A stretch of 64,000 nt of DNA from Acidobacteriota bacterium (GTDB taxonomy: Bacteria; Acidobacteriota; Blastocatellia; Pyrinomonadales; Pyrinomonadaceae). The stretch covers positions 992,001 to 1,056,000 of the forward strand of contig JADKBM010000016.1 of NCBI GenBank assembly GCA_016715115.1, given 5' to 3'. The position numbers were made by a program, and so were the translations under genes. Numbering within the stretch: the stretch's first letter is position 1; each line of letters opens with the position of its first letter. The notes beneath the pieces are model-generated. The model made no database searches. It saw only the letters and a list, made by a program, of their open reading frames with translations, and was not told the origin of the DNA. This document shows, in pieces, positions 1-8,702 of this stretch.

Positions 1-584
1 CGCACTCCTTACGTTCTTGGTGATTAGACCTGAAAGGCGGGTCCGAACCTTCACCTTGGATCGACTTTCCAGATACAAGATATCGGCCGCAGCCCATTTC
101 ACGGAGTTTGATCGCGTGCACGTACTGGCTATCCAAACATCGCTTGGCACGACTTTCGGAAATTGACCGGTTGCGGCGATCACGCCGTCGGACGATTTCG
201 GATCACCAGGCTCAGCTCCGAGGTAACCGGGGGGGGGGGGGGGGGGGGGGGGGGTGAAAGATATTCTTCGCCGACACTCCGGTCGGAGAATGTCCAAACG
301 CAATCGGCGCCGCCACCCTGTGCAAACTTAAGTTTTTGCCCGATCTTCAAGGTGCCCTTGTAAACTCTCTCAACGCTGAGGACCGTTTGTTTAATCCCGC
401 CGTAATTCACGAGCCTTGGCGGCGGAGTATCCGTCTTTTCGATGGCCAGTACTTTGAGAATCACAACATTTGCGGATTTTTGATACTCCCGATCAACGGT
501 GCCGTTGACCACACACGAGCATGCGACCGCCTTTCCTGCACACAAGGCGGCGACAGTTACGAAGATCAAAAAACTCCTCCTCAT
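1..584 (-). pseudogene. TIMP-like secreted protein, frameshifted at a poly-C tract and cut by the window edge
   Basis: The ATG is at 584. A signal peptide of about 21 residues is followed by CSC, the N-terminal arrangement of tissue-inhibitor-of-metalloproteinase (TIMP/NTR)-like proteins. The reading frame stays good to EEYL, then enters a run of 26 C (plus-strand G, 229-254), giving a polyproline stretch and a stop at 180. On the far side of the run a different frame continues to the window edge with family-like sequence (GYLGAEPGD, WIASTCTRS, AADILYLE). With 24 or 27 C the two halves would be one protein. The second half lacks a stop within the window. Function is unknown; the fold suggests an extracellular or periplasmic inhibitor-like domain. 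The break may be real (a contingency tract) or a poly-G sequencing artefact. Confidence 0.6.
229..254. repeat. 26-base G homopolymer inside a coding region
   Basis: An uninterrupted G run on the plus strand within the TIMP-like gene. It shifts the reading frame by one base relative to the conserved sequence on either side. Confidence 0.95.
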
Positions 585-799
585 ACTTTTCAGAATACTT
601 AACTTTCACTCCGGCACGCAAGAAATCGCTCTCGTTCGCTCAGCCTATCGCTTCCAGGCGCCGTCACATGACATCTCAATCAATGCTCGTTCTTCGTCCC
701 AAGGAAGCGACGGGTGCCGAACTGGGCGAGCAGACATCGACGCGCTGAAACAGTTTTGTGCGCGCACATAGATCACGGCTGCTTACGTCCGCGACTGCG

Positions 800-1990
800 T
801 CACGATAGCAATGATTCGATCGCGGCAGTGAGAGAGGCTGTTCCGACCGATTCGATGCAGCGCGGCGAAACGTATTTCTCGCATCGGTAACCGGCGCACG
901 GTTGGCAGTCGAACGGTTCGTACACGATCCGGTGCGGAGCGTCGGTCCAGGGACGCCAGTGATCGCGGTTCGACGAACCGAAAATCACGACCGAAGGGCA
1001 ACCGACGGCCGAGGCTATATGCGCGATGCCTGAATCGTTGCCGACAAAAAGCGACGCGCGGGCGGCGAGTGCCGTGATCTCCGGCAAAGCGAGGTCGCTG
1101 AAGATCTCGATCGGCGAGGAAGCGATCGATTTGAGTAGTTCGAGTTGCCCGCGTTCGGTCGGTGCGCCGACCGCGACGACACGGTAACCGCGCACGTCGA
1201 GAAACTCGGCGACACGCGCGAACTTTTCCGTCGCCCACTGCTTCGTCGCAAACGCCGCAACGGGATGAAACATTGCGATTTTGGATTTTGGAATTTGGAT
1301 TTTGGATTTTGGATCCTTCAAATCCGAGTCCGAGTCCGAACTCCGGAACTTGGAATCTTGGGTCTTGAGTCCTGAATCCTCGAATCTGGAATCTGGAATC
1401 CCGGAATCTGGAATCCTGGAATCCATAACCCCGGAATCCCGGAATCCCCGTAACCTGGAATCGATCGCAGCAACGGCAGACTCCGTGACGGCCAACGATG
1501 TCTTTGGCCGGTCTTCGACCGGAATCCCGACCGATCCGACGAGGGCCAAGTGCTGTTCGGCGGAATGCGTCACTGGCCGGCGCCAGAAATCGGCCGAAGA
1601 CGTGAGCAGATGATTGTAAAGAAACTTGTACCGATAATGACCATAGCCGACGCGATGGGGCGCGCCGGAAACGCGCACAAAAAACGTCGACGTCGTGCCG
1701 CCGTGCAGGTTTATCGCGACGTCGTATTTCCGGCGCCTTATCTCGCGGGCGACCGCAAATCGCGACCGCTTGCTCGATTTTGAAAAACTCAGAACATCGT
1801 CCACCGCATCAAACCCATCGAGAATCGGCGCGACCCAGTCTTCGAGCAAAACATCGATCTTCGCGTCAGGCAAATGACGGCGAAGCGCGCTGAGCGTCGG
1901 CGTTATCAGGACCGTGTCGCCGATCGAGCGCAGACGCACGACGAGCACGCGTTTAACGTCTTTCCAGTCGATCGTTGGACCCTGAATCAT
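800..1990 (-). CDS. Glycosyltransferase family 9 (heptosyltransferase-like)
   Basis: 396 residues, ATG at 1990. The N-terminal Rossmann half starts VKRVLVVRLRSIGDTVLITP, the GT9 signature of LPS heptosyltransferases (WaaC/WaaF/WaaQ type). The C-terminal half has FVGNDSGIAHIASA and VVIFGSS, the sugar-nucleotide binding region of GT9. It should transfer a heptose or related sugar to LPS core or another surface glycan at the cytoplasmic face of the inner membrane. Residues about 180-240, the linker between the two GT-B lobes, are low-complexity D/S/P/K sequence. This linker is encoded by in-frame copies of the same heptad-like repeat found between genes elsewhere in the window. The exact acceptor cannot be told. 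Confidence 0.88.
   Translation of the reverse strand: MIQGPTIDWKDVKRVLVVRLRSIGDTVLITPTLSALRRHLPDAKIDVLLEDWVAPILDGFDAVDDVLSFSKSSKRSRFAVAREIRRRKYDVAINLHGGTTSTFFVRVSGAPHRVGYGHYRYKFLYNHLLTSSADFWRRPVTHSAEQHLALVGSVGIPVEDRPKTSLAVTESAVAAIDSRLRGFRDSGVMDSRIPDSGIPDSRFEDSGLKTQDSKFRSSDSDSDLKDPKSKIQIPKSKIAMFHPVAAFATKQWATEKFARVAEFLDVRGYRVVAVGAPTERGQLELLKSIASSPIEIFSDLALPEITALAARASLFVGNDSGIAHIASAVGCPSVVIFGSSNRDHWRPWTDAPHRIVYEPFDCQPCAGYRCEKYVSPRCIESVGTASLTAAIESLLS
1271..1452. repeat. Heptad-type simple repeats inside the GT9 gene
   Basis: Degenerate 7-8 base units (GGATTTT, GGAATCT, GGAATCC and similar on the plus strand) fill about 180 bases of the coding sequence without breaking the frame. The units match the ATTTGCG/GGATTTT family seen in intergenic places across the window. 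Confidence 0.8.
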
Positions 1991-2036
1991 CGGATTATTC
2001 TATCATCAGAAACTAAAGAAAAGCCGAGTGAGTCGA

Positions 2037-2534
2037 CTAGTCCGAATCGCGGGGACCGCGCATTTGGAAGCGTTCAACGGTCTCCCAAACGCCGCCGGGC
2101 GCCTGTCGGATAAACGTGATCTCGTCAAAAATATGTTCGAAGGGCTGTATCCTGGAAGAAATGATCTCGAAATCGGCATCCGTGCAAACGCCGTTTCGCG
2201 GGTGAATGCGCGTCACGTGAGCGCCGTGCCGGCGCGGTAGCTCCAGAAGTTGTTCGCGAAGCCGATCGAACGCAGCCGGAACACGACATCGGACCAACAC
2301 CAGATCGCCATCGCGTTCAGGCTGTCCGAATTTTAGCTTGATCGGCCGCAACTCAAGCCCGGCGATCCGCGTACGGAGTTCCACCCAATCGGAAACCTCG
2401 TCTTCGCGGATCAGCGTGACGTGAGAACCGATGAGTCGGGCTTGCTTCGGATTGAACTCGCGACGAACGGCATCGACCGCCTCGTTTCCGCGCAGAAAGA
2501 GCGTCGCCTGCCGCCGAATGACCGGGCTGTTCAC
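2037..2534 (-). CDS. 2H-superfamily (2'-5' RNA ligase / phosphoesterase-like) protein
   Basis: 165 residues from a GTG start at 2534, three bases after the stop of the Trm112-like gene, so probably translated in the same mRNA. Two HxT motifs, SHVTLI near residue 38 and AHVTRI near residue 104, are spaced as in the 2H phosphoesterase fold, whose two histidines act on 2',3'-cyclic phosphates or 2'-5' bonds in RNA. Flanking strands and length (about 165-190 residues in the family) agree. The substrate is unknown. No signal peptide, so cytoplasmic. Confidence 0.65.
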   Translation of the reverse strand: MNSPVIRRQATLFLRGNEAVDAVRREFNPKQARLIGSHVTLIREDEVSDWVELRTRIAGLELRPIKLKFGQPERDGDLVLVRCRVPAAFDRLREQLLELPRRHGAHVTRIHPRNGVCTDADFEIISSRIQPFEHIFDEITFIRQAPGGVWETVERFQMRGPRDSD

Positions 2535-2537
2535 GGA

Positions 2538-2714
2538 CTATTTCTCGACCGTGGCTTCATCGACGAGCATAACGGGAATCTCGTCGCGGATCGGATAAAC
2601 CAGCGCGCATTCAGGATTGACGCATTTGAGACCGGTTTGGTCGTCTTTGATCTTCACTTCCGATCTGCATTTCGGACAGCGGAGGATTTCGAGAAGTTCG
2701 GGACTTATAGCCAT
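2538..2714 (-). CDS. Trm112-like zinc-ribbon protein (58 residues)
   Basis: A short gene with ATG at 2714 and TAG at 2538. It begins MAISPELLEILRCPKC, then has a second cysteine pair region around CVNPEC and ends with YPIRDEIPVMLVDEA. The ELLEILxCPxC opening and the YPIRDxIPVML ending are the signature of the bacterial Trm112/UPF0434 (YcaR-like) family, small zinc-ribbon proteins thought to act as partners of other enzymes. Family length is about 55-65 residues, so it is complete. It lies three bases upstream of the 2H gene. The heptad repeat array ends against its start codon, leaving no evident Shine-Dalgarno sequence. Confidence 0.85.
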   Translation of the reverse strand: MAISPELLEILRCPKCRSEVKIKDDQTGLKCVNPECALVYPIRDEIPVMLVDEATVEK

Positions 2715-2796
2715 TTGCGATTTGCGATTTTCGATTTTCGATTTGCGATTTGCGATTTGCGATTTGCGATTTGCGATTTGCGATTTGCGATTTGCT
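2712..2796. repeat. ATTTGCG heptamer array
   Basis: About a dozen tandem copies of ATTTGCG, with two ATTTTCG variants, directly upstream of the Trm112-like start codon on the minus strand. A 9-bp hairpin (2804-2812 with 2829-2837) lies next to it, between this gene and the SPFH gene. Confidence 0.9.
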
Positions 2797-2856
2797 GGCG
2801 AATCGGATCGTCATCGATGCCATTCGACGACGATCCGAAATCAGAAATCCCAAATC

Positions 2857-4014
2857 CTATTCCACTTTGGTTCCGCATTCGTTGCAGAACTTTGCGCCGG
2901 GGTTCATTTCGGCCTGGCAGTTCGCGCATTTCGGTTTTTCCTGCGAAGAACCGCATTCCGAACAGAATTTCGCGCCTTCGCGGAGTTCGGCTCCGCATTT
3001 CACGCACGGAACTTTCGCGACTTCCATCTTGCCGCCGCAATCGCCGCAGAACTTCGTTCCAGCGACATTCGGCTTTCCGCACGTCGGACACGGAACCATC
3101 GGGTTCTGCGGAGCCTGCGCTTGTCCGCCGCCCTGCGGCGCCATTCCGCCACCGAGCGCGTTGACCATCTGGTTGCCGACCGCGAATCCGGCGCCGAGAC
3201 CGGCACCGAGACCGGCTCCGCCGCCTTCATTCTGGGCCGCATCGCGAAGCGCGTCAGCCGCCTGAAACTGCATATAGCGCTGCGCGTCGCCGAGTGCGCC
3301 CATCGCGGCACGTTTGTCGATAGCTTCCTGCACCGCCGGCGGCACCGAAATGTTTTCGACATAGAACTTCGTGACTTCGAGTCCGTAGGCCTTGAAATCC
3401 TCGTTGATCTTCGCGCGGATCTGTTCGCCGAGTTCTTTATACTGCGACGCGAGATCGAGCGCCGGAATCTTCAATTCACCAAGGGCGTCCGAGAATTCAG
3501 TGACGATCGCCCGTTTGAGCTGCGCGTCGATGTCTTCGGTCTGAAAATGAGCGTTCGTTCCGGCGACTTCCTTGATGAACGTCTGCGGATCGGCTACCCG
3601 AAGCGAGTAGGCGCCGAATGCGCGGAGCTGAACGATCCCGAAATCGGCATCGCGCATCATTATCGGGTTCGCCGTGCCCCACTTCATATCCGTAAACTGC
3701 TTGGTGTTTACAAAATAAACTTCCGATTTGATCGGCGAATTGAAGCCGTGTTTCCAGGCACCGAGCTTGCTCAAGATCGGGGTGTTGCCGCCGTCGATGG
3801 TGTAGCGTCCGGGGCCGAAAGCGTCTGCCGCCTGACCTTCGTGAACAAACACCGCAGCTTGCGATTCGCGCACGATCAGTTGCGCGCCGTTCTTGATCTC
3901 CTGACCGTGAACCGGAAATCGATACAGCAGCGTGTCCTGCGAATCATCGAGCCATTCGATGACCTCGATAAACTGATTAAGTGCCTCGTTTTTAACTTTT
4001 TCCCAGATGCTCAT
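2857..4014 (-). CDS. SPFH/virion-core-like protein with three C-terminal zinc ribbons
   Basis: 385 residues, ATG at 4014. Residues 1-270 match the SPFH/band-7-type family often named 'virion core protein' or YdjI-like (VIEWLDDSQDTLLYRFP, GQAADAFGPGRYTI, SPIKSEVYFVNTKQ, KWGTANPIMMRD). A Gly/Ala-rich linker follows, then three consecutive zinc ribbons: CPTC..CGDC, CVKC..CSEC and CANC..CNEC. No transmembrane segment is obvious; family members associate peripherally with membranes. In other bacteria relatives of this family are linked to stress responses and membrane-domain organisation; the role here is unknown. Three ribbons is more than the one or two usually seen. Confidence 0.8.
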   Translation of the reverse strand: MSIWEKVKNEALNQFIEVIEWLDDSQDTLLYRFPVHGQEIKNGAQLIVRESQAAVFVHEGQAADAFGPGRYTIDGGNTPILSKLGAWKHGFNSPIKSEVYFVNTKQFTDMKWGTANPIMMRDADFGIVQLRAFGAYSLRVADPQTFIKEVAGTNAHFQTEDIDAQLKRAIVTEFSDALGELKIPALDLASQYKELGEQIRAKINEDFKAYGLEVTKFYVENISVPPAVQEAIDKRAAMGALGDAQRYMQFQAADALRDAAQNEGGGAGLGAGLGAGFAVGNQMVNALGGGMAPQGGGQAQAPQNPMVPCPTCGKPNVAGTKFCGDCGGKMEVAKVPCVKCGAELREGAKFCSECGSSQEKPKCANCQAEMNPGAKFCNECGTKVE

Positions 4015-4315
4015 TTATGTAAACTCCTTTCGTATTCCAATTTCACCAACTGATTAACGAAATCTGTTCGTTTGTTGTTCTGATAATATCGCAAATTCGT
4101 TTGATCGGACAAACTGATTTGAAAGTCGATGACATACGTTCGAATACGAAATCCCAAATTCCGTCCAATTTTTCGGTAACAGTTGGAAAAACCGATTGAC
4201 GCCAATATGTTTGGTACTCGAAAAAAACCTCGGAATGTTGATTTTTCCCGCTGTGGCTTGTGACTTGCATTCCACGCTCGTGTTTTGATCGAATACCTTT
4301 GGGGGAGTTAGCTTA
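4015..4315. other. Divergent intergenic region
   Basis: 301 bases between the SPFH gene (minus) and the TonB receptor (plus). It is AT-richer than its surroundings and should hold promoters for both directions. I see a GGGGGAG Shine-Dalgarno at 4301-4307 ahead of the receptor ATG, but no convincing -35/-10 pair and no gene. Confidence 0.6.
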
Positions 4316-7300
4316 ATGATTTCCAGCATCTGCAAATTCGCCGCTTTAGCTTTGTCGGTGTTCGCGATCGCGGGATTTACGCCCCCGGTCGCCGCCCAAG
4401 GCACGACAGGCTCGATTAGAGGAACGGTAACAGATCAGACCGGTGCACCAATCCCCGCAGCGACCGTCTTCTTGAAGTCGGAGAATTCTTCGCCGGGATT
4501 CGAAAAATCCGTCACTGCGGACGCGCGTGGGTACTTTTCGCTCACCGAGATTCCGGTCGGAAGTTACAGGATCAAGATCGAGTCACGCTATTTTCGGTCG
4601 TTCGGTAACACGCTTTCAGTCTATGTTGACGACACCACGATCGCGGATGTAACGCTCGAAGTTTCTTTTGCAACCACGACGACGGTCGTTGTCGAACCGT
4701 TCGAGACTGTCGACCCGAAACCTGAGGTGCGGACCAGCGCGAAATCCGGATTTTTGGAACGCCTTCCGTCGGGTCCAACCTTCGGCTCGCTGGTCAAGAT
4801 CGCGACGAATGCGCGGCCTGAACCGCTTGTTTCCGGATTTCAGATCGACGGCAATTCCGGTGGCGACAACACCTATTTCGTCGACGGTCAGGAAGTTACG
4901 AATTTCCGGACCGGTCTGCTCAACACCAACTTCGATGTCCCGTTCGAACTTATCGACGAAGTCCAGGTGCGTTCCGGCGGTATCGGTGCGGAGTATTCGG
5001 GAGCGGTCGGCGGCGTTGTTAACCTAATTACAAAAGGCGGCGGAAACAGTTGGCGCGGGAATTTCGGGATCTCATTCACGCCATCGAAACTTCAGGGCTC
5101 GCCCAGTTCGGCGCTCGTCCGTTTCGGCAGCGGCGCCGGACAGGTCGAGTATTTCAAGCCGAACAAGGACGGCGGTTCCGGGTATTTCCCGACAGCGTCG
5201 CTCTCGGGCCCGATCCTGAAAGACAAACTTTGGTTCTTCGCATCGTATTCGCCGCAGATTTCCGGCATTTCCCGGACGATCGATTATTACAACAGCACGA
5301 ATCCTGCAACGCGCGCCGTCACGGAATCGATCAGGTACAAATCGAACGTCCGCGCCGAACAATCGTTTGTCCGCCTCGACGCACAGCCGATCGGGCGCCT
5401 GCGGCTTTTCGGGACGTATCTTTACAACCCGATCGTTCAGGACGGCGCGTTGCCGTCGGCGACCGAAGGTCTCGGCGGCGCGCCCCAACAGGCGAGCGGA
5501 CTGCGCGGCGCAGATTATCTCGCGACGCGCGGCGGCCGGCAGAATTCGCAAGTGGTCAATGGCCAGGCAACGATCGATATCACGAAGAACTTTCTGGTAA
5601 CGGCCCGCGGCGGCTACGGGTTTCTGAACGAGAAGCTCGACAGTTACGGAGTTCCGAAGACGACCAGGTTTATCTGCAACGCCGGGACAACTCCACCGGC
5701 AGGCGCCAACTGTTCCGCCGGATTTCAAAATATCGCGTCCAACAGCGTCCGCGATTACGAAGTTTCGAAACGGACTACCTTCGACGTCGAGGGTCAGCTC
5801 AATGGAATCGATCTCCTCGGTCGCCATCATTTCAAGTTCGGTTACGGCTATAATCGCGTCTTCAACAAGATTCGAGAAGGCTACACGGATACGGGGATCG
5901 TTCAGCTTTTCTACGGCCGCTCGATCGATACGATCATCGGACTTCCGGCGACGCCGGGAAACCTCGGGTCGGGATTTCTTCAGCGCTTCGGGACCGACGG
6001 CGAAGCTGCGGGAAGCCAGCAATCGCTTTTCGGGCAGGATTCGTGGACGATCGCGAAGCGCCTGACGCTCAGCCTCGGACTTCGCCTTGAAAACGAGAGC
6101 TTGCCTCGCTACGGCGATCCGGTCTATCCGGCTTCGACGATCGTGATCGGCGGGGAGTTTGATCTCAAGTGGAATTGGGGCGACAAGATCGCGCCGCGCG
6201 TCGCCGGTGTTTTCGACGTTTTCGGGAATGGCAAATCGAAGGCCTCCGCGAGTTTCGGACTCTATTACGATCGAATGAAGTTCGACGCGCTGCAACGGCG
6301 ATACTCGGAGATTTTCTATCGGGACTATTTCGAGATACTTCCCGCACGCGGAGTCGCATACACAAACTACACTTATCAAAATATCATCGGCGGAAACCCG
6401 GACTTCCCCGGCGGCCAATGTCCGATCGTCAACTCGCTAGGCTGGTCGATCTGTCAGATTTCGTTCTCGATCTCGAGCAACATTCCGGTCATCAATTTCA
6501 TTCTTCCCGACATCGACGGTGGTCTCCGTCCGTCGCGTACGCGTGAATTCACCGTTGGATTCGAACAGAGATTAATGGATGACCTGATCGTCTCGGGACG
6601 CTATTTGTACCGCGATCTCGATCGCGCGATCGAGGATGTCGGAACGTTCAACGGTCAAGGCAGCGAGCAATACACGACAGCCAACCCTGGTTTCGGACCC
6701 ATTTGCGAGGTTTCGGCCGAAGCGAACCTTCCGTGCGCCAAAGCGCAGCGGCGATACGACGCTTTCGAGGTGATCGTCGATAAACGATCAGCCAAATACT
6801 TTCTCAACGCCAGCTACACTTACAGCCGATCGTTCGGGAACTATTCGGGCCTCTCAAACTCGGACGAAGGCGGACGAACCGATCCCAACAACGGTCGCTA
6901 TTTCGATCTGCCGATGGCCGGCTTCGACGCCGACGGCGATCCGGACAACGGGCGGCTCGCGACCGACCGTCCGCACGTATTCAAAGCATACGGCGGATAT
7001 ACGTTCAGATGGGGTCAAATCGGCCGGACGTCGGTCTCGGCCTTCACGACGATCCAGTCGGGCACGCCTTTGACGACGGTCTATTCGCTTTACAATGTGC
7101 AAAACTCGATCCTCTTCGGTCGCGGTGATCTGGGCCGCACCGAGACCTTTTCCGAAACCGATCTGCGCGTTTCGCACCGTTTCAATTTCGGACAGGACGA
7201 TCGTTTTTCGCTTGAGCCGTTTGTCGTCTTTCTCAATCTTTTTGACGAACGCAACGAGATCGGACGGCAGACGCAGATCAGCTCGACGAATTTCACGTCG

Positions 7301-7510
7301 ACTACTTTGACACAGGGCGGCTGCACCAACTGCACGAGCGAAGCGGCGGTTTTTCAGGTGATCCACAATGGATCCGGAATCAGCCGGTTTGTGCAGAACT
7401 ACCTCGACGCGCGCGGCCCGAGTTCGACCGGTTACCGGAATGATTACAATCTGGCAGGTTCTTTCCAGTCGCCGCGCTCGGTGCGGATTGGCGTCCGGCT
7501 TGTATTTTGA
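4316..7510 (+). CDS. TonB-dependent receptor with carboxypeptidase-regulatory domain (Oar-like)
   Basis: 1064 residues. The ATG at 4316 follows GGGGGAG. A signal peptide of about 27 residues ends near VAAQG. Then comes a CarboxypepD_reg-like Ig domain (TGSIRGTVTDQTGAPIPAATV), a TonB plug (around residues 130-240, including FQIDGNSGGDNTYFVDGQE and GAEYSGAVGGVVNLITKGG), and a large outer-membrane beta-barrel ending in the typical aromatic C-terminus (VRIGVRLVF). This is the Oar-like family expanded in Acidobacteriota, thought to import or bind large or carbohydrate substrates using TonB energy. The substrate cannot be told. It appears to be a single-gene unit with tandem repeats downstream. Confidence 0.92.
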   Translation: MISSICKFAALALSVFAIAGFTPPVAAQGTTGSIRGTVTDQTGAPIPAATVFLKSENSSPGFEKSVTADARGYFSLTEIPVGSYRIKIESRYFRSFGNTLSVYVDDTTIADVTLEVSFATTTTVVVEPFETVDPKPEVRTSAKSGFLERLPSGPTFGSLVKIATNARPEPLVSGFQIDGNSGGDNTYFVDGQEVTNFRTGLLNTNFDVPFELIDEVQVRSGGIGAEYSGAVGGVVNLITKGGGNSWRGNFGISFTPSKLQGSPSSALVRFGSGAGQVEYFKPNKDGGSGYFPTASLSGPILKDKLWFFASYSPQISGISRTIDYYNSTNPATRAVTESIRYKSNVRAEQSFVRLDAQPIGRLRLFGTYLYNPIVQDGALPSATEGLGGAPQQASGLRGADYLATRGGRQNSQVVNGQATIDITKNFLVTARGGYGFLNEKLDSYGVPKTTRFICNAGTTPPAGANCSAGFQNIASNSVRDYEVSKRTTFDVEGQLNGIDLLGRHHFKFGYGYNRVFNKIREGYTDTGIVQLFYGRSIDTIIGLPATPGNLGSGFLQRFGTDGEAAGSQQSLFGQDSWTIAKRLTLSLGLRLENESLPRYGDPVYPASTIVIGGEFDLKWNWGDKIAPRVAGVFDVFGNGKSKASASFGLYYDRMKFDALQRRYSEIFYRDYFEILPARGVAYTNYTYQNIIGGNPDFPGGQCPIVNSLGWSICQISFSISSNIPVINFILPDIDGGLRPSRTREFTVGFEQRLMDDLIVSGRYLYRDLDRAIEDVGTFNGQGSEQYTTANPGFGPICEVSAEANLPCAKAQRRYDAFEVIVDKRSAKYFLNASYTYSRSFGNYSGLSNSDEGGRTDPNNGRYFDLPMAGFDADGDPDNGRLATDRPHVFKAYGGYTFRWGQIGRTSVSAFTTIQSGTPLTTVYSLYNVQNSILFGRGDLGRTETFSETDLRVSHRFNFGQDDRFSLEPFVVFLNLFDERNEIGRQTQISSTNFTSTTLTQGGCTNCTSEAAVFQVIHNGSGISRFVQNYLDARGPSSTGYRNDYNLAGSFQSPRSVRIGVRLVF

Positions 7511-7518
7511 AACGCGGA

Positions 7519-7840
7519 GAATTCACTCTTGGAATAGTTGGGAGTTGATAATTGTTAGTTGATGGTGATGTGCCTTTGAGTTTACGGAACTATCAGCTAT
7601 CCCGAGCCGTGTTTTCCGACGGGCAGAATTCACTCTTGGAATAGTTGGGAGTTGATAATTGTTAGTTGATGGTGATGTGCCTTTGAGTTTCCAAACTTTC
7701 AGCTAACCACTTTCAACTATCATCTATTCGGGATGTGTTTGATCGGCAGAATTCACTCTCGGAATAATTGAGATTTGGTAATTGATGGTTGATGTGCTTT
7801 TGAGTTTCGGAACCATCAGCTATCCACTCTCAGCTATCAT
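7519..7840. repeat. Three tandem copies of a ~105-120 bp unit
   Basis: Units begin at 7519, 7625 and 7749 with GAATTCACTC, and each contains a TGATGGT-type stretch and GAGTTT. The first two share about 65 nearly identical bases at their 5' ends; the third is more diverged. The array fills the gap after the TonB receptor and runs into the 3' end of the VanZ-like gene. Confidence 0.85.
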
Positions 7841-8335
7841 CTATTCCGGCAGCGGAGAACCGACTCGGCGGCTCGACAACCCGCGGACCAACAGGAGAAT
7901 CCCGATCATTGTGATGCCGCCTGCGCAGTCGAGAAGCACGTCATTGAACGTTCCGGTTCGCGAAGTGTTGAAACTCTGGTTCAGTTCGTCGAGCGATGCG
8001 GTCAGAAAAACAAAAAGGAACGCTGCAAAATGCCAATTTCGCTTCAGACTCTCACGGGTTGAATCCCAAAACGCCCGTGACGCCCAGAATGCAAGCACCG
8101 CATATTCGAAAAAATGCGCCGATTTGCGAATGTAGCCGTGGTAGATCGCGATGATGTCCTCGGGCGTGGACGGGAAAAGCCATATCAGAAATGGCCGGAT
8201 AAAGCGCGACGTGCTCGTCATCGACCCGGTCGTCGATGACGCCACGAAGATCACCGCGACCCATAAAATCAATGGCGCGTAACGAATGATACGTTCGCGC
8301 CAGTCTGTTCTGCCGATAAACCGATCTTCCGTCAC
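7841..8335 (-). CDS. VanZ-like membrane protein
   Basis: 164 residues from the GTG at 8335, which overlaps the TGA of the upstream gene (GTGA), so translation is probably coupled. A longer upstream reading in this frame only overlaps the neighbour and is not used. Four hydrophobic segments and the motifs SAHFFEYAVLAF and DELNQSFNTSRTGTFNDVLLD match the VanZ family (His-Phe-x-Glu and DExxQ...R...D). The founding member is linked to teicoplanin resistance; most relatives have no known role. Inner membrane. Confidence 0.85.
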   Translation of the reverse strand: MTEDRFIGRTDWRERIIRYAPLILWVAVIFVASSTTGSMTSTSRFIRPFLIWLFPSTPEDIIAIYHGYIRKSAHFFEYAVLAFWASRAFWDSTRESLKRNWHFAAFLFVFLTASLDELNQSFNTSRTGTFNDVLLDCAGGITMIGILLLVRGLSSRRVGSPLPE

Positions 8336-8598
8336 CGCGGCATATTCTCCAAAGCCTTCAGTACAAAAGGAACCACGCCGACTCCCGAAAGAAGTCCGCC
8401 GACGAGCATCAGCGCAAACGCCGCCCAGCCTTTCTTGTAAACGATGCAAAAGACGAGGCCGGCCAAGCCACTGAACAAGAATATGAGAATTCCCCAAAGC
8501 GCGCCGCCGTTTTGGAAACCGAGGACCAGAAGCCAGATCCATCCGATCAAAGCCAGCGGTCCGCCAAGTCCGACCAATCCGAAACCCAGATACTCCAT
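8332..8598 (-). CDS. Small membrane protein of unknown function
   Basis: 88 residues. I chose the ATG at 8598 because GGAGGAAAG lies just upstream. It has three predicted transmembrane segments (GLVGLGGPLALIGWIWLLVL, GILIFLFSGLAGLVFCIVY, and a Gly/Val-rich third). It overlaps the downstream VanZ-like gene by four bases. I do not recognise a family. Confidence 0.7.
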   Translation of the reverse strand: MEYLGFGLVGLGGPLALIGWIWLLVLGFQNGGALWGILIFLFSGLAGLVFCIVYKKGWAAFALMLVGGLLSGVGVVPFVLKALENMPR

Positions 8599-8623
8599 CT
8601 TACTTTCCTCCAGCTGAATTGAT

Positions 8624-8680
8624 AAAAAAAACAAGCAAAGCATATCTGAAATCGGAAACGACTTCAAATTGCTTTGCTTG
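8624..8680 (-). terminator. Terminator at the end of the ATP synthase operon
   Basis: On the minus strand after atpG, an 11-bp perfect stem (CAAGCAAAGCA with TGCTTTGCTTG) encloses a 27-base loop and is followed by eight T. It fits Rho-independent termination of the atp transcript, though the loop is long. Confidence 0.7.
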
Positions 8681-8702
8681 CCGGATTCAGAAGGAACTCA
8701 AG

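Noticed and set aside
2617..4053. 478-codon plus-strand frame
   Set aside because: Antisense shadow of the SPFH gene and repeat array; low-complexity start.
5072..6418. 448-codon minus-strand frame
   Set aside because: Antisense shadow of the TonB receptor.
8336..8542. Longer N-terminus for the VanZ-like protein
   Set aside because: The extension is the neighbour gene read in another frame, Arg-rich, and the GTG at 8335 gives the usual four-base overlap.
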